Shown here one piece after another: positions 59,462 through 64,000 of a stretch of DNA of 64,000 nt. The DNA comes from Desulfotomaculum nigrificans DSM 574. GTDB taxonomy: Bacteria; Bacillota; Desulfotomaculia; Desulfotomaculales; Desulfotomaculaceae. The position numbers and the translations under genes are program-made. The notes below the pieces were generated by a model, which saw only the letters and a list, made by a program, of their open reading frames with translations, ran no database searches and was not told the DNA's origin. The number at the start of each line of letters is the position of its first letter. The first letter of the stretch is position 1. The stretch is taken from assembly GCF_000189755.2 (NCBI RefSeq), contig NZ_KI912183.1, forward strand, positions 1,552,257 through 1,616,256, given 5' to 3'.

Positions 59462-59872
59462 ATGACGGATACTAACAGACACTTCATGGATAATTTTGAT
59501 GAATGCGATCAACCTGCTAATGATGGTAACAATAGTAGTCAGACCCATACACATGAGTTTCTTGGGAGTACCAAACTTGCAGAAGAAGGGGACGATAGGC
59601 ATAACCATCGTTTTGCAGGAGTAACAAGTGAGACAATACTCGTCCCAGGAGGTCGTCCTGGCGACCATGTACATGAAATTCTAGTTAACACTGATTTCTT
59701 TGACCACCATCACGAAATTGGGGTGCGTACTGGTTTACCAATTGATGTAGGAGATGGTAAACATGTACACTTTGCCAAGGGGAATACTACCTTTGTTGAA
59801 AACCATTGCCATGTATTTGAATTTGCAACACTAATATTATCGCCACTTCTACCAGCCGAAGATTGCCCCTAA
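59462..59872 (+). CDS. ymaF: YmaF-family His-rich protein
   Basis: 136 residues with regular His motifs: QTHTHEFLGSTKLAEEGDDR, HNHRFAGVT, DHVHEILVNTDFFDHHHEI and KHVHFAKGNTTF. This is the YmaF family found in spore-formers; metal binding is likely, but the function is not known to me. AAGGAGGGATATCT lies before ATG. Confidence 0.8.
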   Translation: MTDTNRHFMDNFDECDQPANDGNNSSQTHTHEFLGSTKLAEEGDDRHNHRFAGVTSETILVPGGRPGDHVHEILVNTDFFDHHHEIGVRTGLPIDVGDGKHVHFAKGNTTFVENHCHVFEFATLILSPLLPAEDCP

Positions 59873-59896
59873 AAGCTCAGGTAGATCTATAAGATC

Positions 59897-59933
59897 CAAA
59901 AGCTAGGGATAATTCTCTGGCTTTTGTTTTTTG
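59897..59933 (+). terminator. Possible intrinsic terminator
   Basis: AAAAGC...GGCTTTT stem with interior mismatches followed by GTTTTTTG, just after the YmaF gene. Confidence 0.5.
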
Positions 59934-59971
59934 TTCATGCACATTTTTTAGCAAATGTGCAGTTAATTTCT

Positions 59972-60853
59972 TTAGATCTCCCCTTTTTCCAGTGCCTCCA
60001 TCATTGTTTTTCTATCTGGTTTCGTATATATTGCTGTAGTATTCAGATTGGCATGTCCCAGAATTTGGGCTACTGTCACAAGATCCGCGCCAGTTCGAAT
60101 CATATTTGTTGCCGCTGTGTGGCGCAAAACATGCGGGTGGATATCAAGCCCGGCAAATTTTCCTATATTCTTTACCAGCTGCTCTGCGTTCCTGGCAGTG
60201 ATATGGCCACCATTCCGGTTTGGAAAAAGCCAGTCGCTATCCGGATACCTTTTTGCTCGCTCGATCATCCATTCCCTAATAGCTTTCCGCGCTTCCGGCG
60301 GTACCGGTACTTCCCGGTATTTGTTACCCTTTCCTCGAACGGCGACCATTCCGTGACGTTCACCTATGTCCAGATCAGTCAGACGAATAGCTACCACTTC
60401 GCTTACCCTCAACCCGCAGCTCATCATCAGCCGGATCAAGGCAATATTCCTGACTTTTCCACGTCGTTCAGCTTCCCTGAGTAGGCGGTTCTGTTCCACC
60501 CGACCCAGTGCTTTAGGCGGTGTTTTCTGCTCCCTGACGATCTTTGGAAATGTCGGTAACCGGTCAACATATCCTTTTTCGTGAGCCCACCTGATATATT
60601 TCTCCAGGGCGGCCATACGGCGGTTTATCGTAGCCGGCCTTAGATCCTGCACACTTTGCATATATCCCTGGTATTCTCTAAGGTCGATACTGGTCACATC
60701 CCCCAGATGTGGTTCTTTGTCGGTTGTGTCCATGTACCATTTAGCGAAATATGCTATATCTTTTTGGTAGGCATTCACCGTACTCAAGGCTAAACCGTTG
60801 TAACGAATCTCCTTCAAAAATTCACCTAAAACATTTCCCGAACAAATTTTCAT
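59972..60853 (-). CDS. Tyrosine recombinase (XerC/D-like)
   Basis: 293 residues: N-terminal SAM-like core-binding domain (FLKEIRYNGLALSTVNAYQK) and a catalytic domain with Arg in MSCGLRVSEVVAIR, Lys in VRGKGNKYREVPV, HxxR in HPHVLRHTAATNM, GH in ILGHANLNTTAIY and the nucleophile Tyr in AIYTK. All catalytic residues are present. It could integrate the element or resolve plasmid dimers; no att or dif site could be identified. AGGGGG precedes ATG. Confidence 0.88.
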   Translation of the reverse strand: MKICSGNVLGEFLKEIRYNGLALSTVNAYQKDIAYFAKWYMDTTDKEPHLGDVTSIDLREYQGYMQSVQDLRPATINRRMAALEKYIRWAHEKGYVDRLPTFPKIVREQKTPPKALGRVEQNRLLREAERRGKVRNIALIRLMMSCGLRVSEVVAIRLTDLDIGERHGMVAVRGKGNKYREVPVPPEARKAIREWMIERAKRYPDSDWLFPNRNGGHITARNAEQLVKNIGKFAGLDIHPHVLRHTAATNMIRTGADLVTVAQILGHANLNTTAIYTKPDRKTMMEALEKGEI

Positions 60854-60880
60854 GCGTTAAACCCCCTACTAGAAGCAAAA

Positions 60881-60905
60881 AACCCGGCTAACCGGGCCGT
60901 TTTTA
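60881..60905. terminator. Bidirectional intrinsic terminator
   Basis: CCCGG/CCGGG (60883-60896) with GTTTTTATT on the plus strand and GTTTTTTG on the minus strand. Confidence 0.65.
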
Positions 60906-61559
60906 TTCGGGAAATGTATATTTATTGTATTTATTATACGTAATTATAGTATTAAAACAAGCAGGAATTAATTGCAAGATGTCGAAAATGCGAAAATGAT
61001 GAAATAATATTTTAATCTAAAGGGTCTATGAAATGCAGCATGTTCCTACCAGAAAGAATGTATAGTTTGAATTTCCTGAAAAACAAAAATTTATGAATTC
61101 CTATTAGGACTTCTCCTCAATAGGACTGAACCGGTAGTTATTGCGCCACTTTCAGAGAAGGTTATCGCTACCAGCTACTTACGATGTTCTGAATATATTC
61201 CGGAATATCCCGGAGCAGATTGAGACATTCGGAATACATCGAGTTTGCCGAACAACAAAATGTGAATGAAAGGCAGAAAGAATGAGAAACTACTACACCC
61301 GCGTACGGGTATAGTAGTTTCTTTACTAATATAGTAATTCGACAAATTATAAGATTTTTCTCTAAGAACTGCCACACCGTAGTAGTTATACATTATCGAA
61401 CTTTTAACATATATTGTATTTCTGTATACTATATGATTCAAATAAAACAAAACATCTTTATTAGGAAAAACTGGAATATTCTCTTACTGGTAGGAAGTTT
61501 CCCTACTTTCCTTGCTTTACCTAGGTCACAAAAAAATTTAACTTATGAGGTGATGCAAA
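60906..61559. other. Gene-free stretch before the GHKL/SIR2 operon
   Basis: No credible gene. It holds a 16-bp hairpin with one mismatch (GAAACTACTA...TAGTAGTTTC, 61286-61321, loop CGTA) followed by TTTCTTTAC, possibly a terminator or attenuator for the operon to its right. AT-rich promoter-like boxes (TATACT, TATATG) lie near 61425. The piece 61175-61285 may be decayed coding sequence but matches nothing I know. Confidence 0.4.
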
Positions 61560-63209
61560 TTGAAACTTACGCTTAATGTAGCAACCGGACTTGGATCTGA
61601 GCTGGTTGCTAGATTATATGGTAGTTATGGCAGAAGAATTAGAGAAGTCGTAGGCAACTCAATTGATGCAGGTGCAAAAAATTTCTTTATGAATTTTGAT
61701 GCATCAACACCAGAAGGAAAAATTACATTTTTAGATGACGGTTCAGGAATGACCGAAGAGATCATAATGTCGGAATTTCTAAAAATCGGTGGTAGTAGTA
61801 AGAGAAACGATCCTCATAAAATTGGTCGCATAGGGATAGGATTTCTTGCAATGGCCGGCTTAGGAAAAAAAATTAAAGTACAAACCCGTTCTAGAAAGGG
61901 CAAAGCTTTTCAGGAACTAACCCTTTCTATTGATACAGGCTATCTGTTCGATGAAAGTCTACGGAGTCAGGATATAACAAAAATAAATATTGCTGATATG
62001 CAAACAGGGATAACTATAGAAAAGCCCTTTGAAACCTTCACATATATTGAAATCACAAACCTGTCTAAGCCATTTCTAAATTATTTACTGAATAAGGAAC
62101 ACGATTTAAAGTTTGACTTAAGGAGAATCTTACCTCTACCCTATCCTGACAACTGTCCCTTATTTGATCATTTAAAAGAAACAGTCGAAGGTCAAAATTT
62201 AATGTCGTATCTTAAAAGTTTAAATACTATTTCCTTTTGGTATAGGGATACCGAACTTCTAAACAGGCTTGCTTATTATGAAGACGGCTGGGGGTGTGTT
62301 GGAAAAAAAGGTGGTAATCCGGAAATTTGGAATATATATATATTAGACACAAACATCCCCTCAAGCAATGGACAAGACATTAGTTTAAAGGGATATTTAA
62401 TTCTAACAAGTAAAAACCCCATGGACAAATGGAGGGGTTTTGTATCCCGTGTAAAGAACGTAGCTGTTGAAGAGAATGGTCCTCTGAACCTTCCTGTAAC
62501 ACAACCAACATACTGGGCCAGGCATACGGGTGAATTATTTATAGACAATATTGATGACAATATGGCTCTAAACATGGATAGAACCTCATTTAACTATGAA
62601 TTTGATGACATGATCAAAATTTCAGATAAGCTTGAGAAATGGGTAACACAAATATTCACCAAATCAGAAAAAATTCGGAGAGAGCGGACTTCCAGAAAAT
62701 ACAAAAAAAATCTCCCGAATCAGAAACCAGATCCAGATGAGGAAAACAAACAGCATGAAAATCAAAATAATTTTTCCGGAAATGCTTGTCCCCCACCCGC
62801 TCAAACAGGAGGAATTGCTTCTGAGAAAGAAGAAACCAACCAAAACCAGACTGACCATGAAGCAATAGCAATAGCTCCTGATAATGAAGGAAGTATTAAA
62901 GTGGAAACAGTAAATAAAACCAACATTACTACCACGATTAAATATAAGGGCTTTACTTGGTCAGTGTCCACAAAACTTTTTGAACATGAAAATTCCTTGG
63001 GTGATATAATCAGGGATACAAAAGATATTTATCTTAACTCCGGGAACCCTCTTATTTCCGAAGGTAATTCTGATATTATGAAACTCTGCGCATACTTTGT
63101 GCTGCTACAGAATCCTGCTGTGGATGAAATAGACCAAGGAGAAAAAGAAAAAATTGATAATGCGATATTGGTATTGACTAAGGCTCTCATTAAAGGAGTT
63201 GGGGCATAA
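61560..63209 (+). CDS. GHKL (Hsp90/MutL-like) ATPase of a putative defence operon
   Basis: 549 residues. The N-terminal ATPase has the Bergerat motifs: REVVGNSIDAGAKNFF (N box), FLDDGSGM (G1) and KIGRIGIGFLAMAG (G2). A second domain runs to about 380, then a polar linker (about 380-455) and a 95-residue C-terminal domain. Such GHKL proteins form sensors in several antiphage and MORC-like conflict systems. Starts TTG/ATG region at 61560 after GAGGTGATGC. The stop overlaps the SIR2 start (TAATG). Confidence 0.75.
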   Translation: MKLTLNVATGLGSELVARLYGSYGRRIREVVGNSIDAGAKNFFMNFDASTPEGKITFLDDGSGMTEEIIMSEFLKIGGSSKRNDPHKIGRIGIGFLAMAGLGKKIKVQTRSRKGKAFQELTLSIDTGYLFDESLRSQDITKINIADMQTGITIEKPFETFTYIEITNLSKPFLNYLLNKEHDLKFDLRRILPLPYPDNCPLFDHLKETVEGQNLMSYLKSLNTISFWYRDTELLNRLAYYEDGWGCVGKKGGNPEIWNIYILDTNIPSSNGQDISLKGYLILTSKNPMDKWRGFVSRVKNVAVEENGPLNLPVTQPTYWARHTGELFIDNIDDNMALNMDRTSFNYEFDDMIKISDKLEKWVTQIFTKSEKIRRERTSRKYKKNLPNQKPDPDEENKQHENQNNFSGNACPPPAQTGGIASEKEETNQNQTDHEAIAIAPDNEGSIKVETVNKTNITTTIKYKGFTWSVSTKLFEHENSLGDIIRDTKDIYLNSGNPLISEGNSDIMKLCAYFVLLQNPAVDEIDQGEKEKIDNAILVLTKALIKGVGA

Positions 63210-64000
63210 TGAGATTCGCCTTTGTATTCGGAGCAGGAGCATCTGCCGCGGAAGGTGCCCCCACGATTGCAAATTTTCTGTCTGAATCTTACCGGTTATA
63301 TGGAAATAATGCTGAATTTACACTTATTTGGAATTTTATTAAAGAATCCTTTAGTAAACCAATAACCGGCTACCAAGATATGCAGGATAACTTCCCAAGT
63401 ATTGATGAAATATTCTCTTTAATTGACTACTGTCTAATTTCAAACACTTCACTAACCAGGCAACACAGCATTGATTCTATCCATAAAATAAAAAGACAAT
63501 TAATTTCACTTATGACCCGGACACTCCGGGAAATGGCCAAAAGTTATGATACTCACCTTGTTTTCTTAGAAAGACACCTAAATGCTTTTAAAGGCTGTGA
63601 TATTATTTCTTTAAACTACGATACCCTGCTAGATAAAGCGCTGACCAGTATTGTTAAAGACAAGGTAAATTATGGATTTAGTTCAGAAAACTCTTTTGCA
63701 CAAGTAAAAGGAAAATACAGATTATATAAGCTTCATGGCTCATTGAACTGGGGTAACTGTACTTTTTGTAAAAACATTACCATTTTTGACAGGGATGTTG
63801 CTCATGAGCTTGGGAGCAATTATCCGTGCAAAGAGTGCTCCCACCACAATCTTGAGCCAGTCATAATTACTCCAACTCTACTTAAAGATTACAATTACGC
63901 AAAATTACAAAATGTTTGGGACTCGGCTTTTAAAGTTATTTCCAAGTGTGATGTTTTGGTATTTATAGGTTATTCTCTTAATTTCGCAGACGTGTCCATT
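63209..64000 (+). CDS. SIR2-like NADase effector, truncated by the window end
   Basis: About 264 residues seen. SIR2-like core motifs are present: FAFVFGAGASAAEGAPT, ISLNYDTLLDKAL, YKLHGSLNW and, near the end, VFIGYSLNFADV. A small zinc-binding insert (CTFCKN...CKECSHH) lies after the HG motif. In defence systems SIR2 domains hydrolyse NAD to stop infected cells. AAAGGAG lies before ATG 63209, which overlaps the upstream stop. The right end is outside the window. Confidence 0.8.
   Translation, partial: MRFAFVFGAGASAAEGAPTIANFLSESYRLYGNNAEFTLIWNFIKESFSKPITGYQDMQDNFPSIDEIFSLIDYCLISNTSLTRQHSIDSIHKIKRQLISLMTRTLREMAKSYDTHLVFLERHLNAFKGCDIISLNYDTLLDKALTSIVKDKVNYGFSSENSFAQVKGKYRLYKLHGSLNWGNCTFCKNITIFDRDVAHELGSNYPCKECSHHNLEPVIITPTLLKDYNYAKLQNVWDSAFKVISKCDVLVFIGYSLNFADVSI

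Noticed and set aside
59972-60853. Proof that the element is a chromosomally integrated ICE
   Set aside because: The recombinase alone also fits plasmid dimer resolution; no att repeats or tRNA gene were found in the window.
61168-61450. Minus-strand frames of 69-91 residues
   Set aside because: They cross a hairpin with a T-run, lack binding sites and overlap each other in different frames.

Overview
The window looks like a large stretch of a conjugative, low-copy plasmid or plasmid-like integrative element from a spore-forming Gram-positive anaerobe, most likely a Desulfotomaculum/Pelotomaculum-type member of the Peptococcaceae. The reasons are AGGAGGTG-type ribosome binding sites, frequent TTG/GTG starts, a Firmicute-type mating apparatus (PrgI, VirB4, VirB6, VirD4, SLT/M23 hydrolase), copper-amine-oxidase-N and CARDB exported proteins, and a coat-like and a YmaF-like protein near the right end. 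The genus is an inference. Nearly all backbone genes run on the minus strand.

Layout from left to right. 1-900: paired TGTCCGGACA palindromes, then about 20 small hairpins, no gene. 0.9-6.9 kb: small accessory genes (zinc-ribbon protein, DUF6573-like, Toprim protein, RadC, frameshifted ArdC, MazF-type toxin-antitoxin); several have a stable hairpin between Shine-Dalgarno and start codon. 6.98-7.71 kb: a candidate structured RNA of about 720 nt with its own promoter and terminator and five hairpins carrying the same loop sequence. 7.7-20.5 kb: two winged-helix-like proteins, an S1-domain protein, VirD4, AbrB-like protein, topoisomerase III, helicase loader, replication initiator with an iteron-like origin inside its gene, ParR/ParM partition proteins and an HD-GYP protein. 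20.7-44.5 kb: exported adhesin-like proteins, GGDEF protein, a Tad/Flp pilus operon (CpaF, TadB, TadC, TadE-like, Flp pilin, CpaB, TadZ/MinD-like ATPases), IS30, a methyltransferase and an AbrB/PIN pair. 44.7-57 kb: a candidate type I toxin, a third TadZ-like protein, a group IIC intron and the T4SS operon. 57.2-64 kb: IS605-type TnpB element, coat-like protein, YmaF protein, tyrosine recombinase and a GHKL-ATPase/SIR2 operon cut by the window end.

How it works together: the initiator, the putative internal origin and the helicase loader should start theta replication; ParM/ParR segregate the copies; VirD4, VirB4, VirB6, PrgI, pilin and the SLT/M23 protein form the DNA-transfer channel; the Tad pilus and exported proteins probably provide surface contact, with GGDEF and HD-GYP proteins as a possible cyclic-di-GMP switch; ArdC, HEPN/MNT, MazF, AbrB/PIN and GHKL/SIR2 protect or stabilise the element. 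No relaxase was recognised, so the DNA-processing gene may lie outside the window. Three plus-strand cargo modules (HEPN/MNT, CPBP protease, methyltransferase) each sit between two copies of a neighbouring backbone segment. Intrinsic terminators lie so close to the next gene, even inside the T4SS operon, that regulated read-through is likely.
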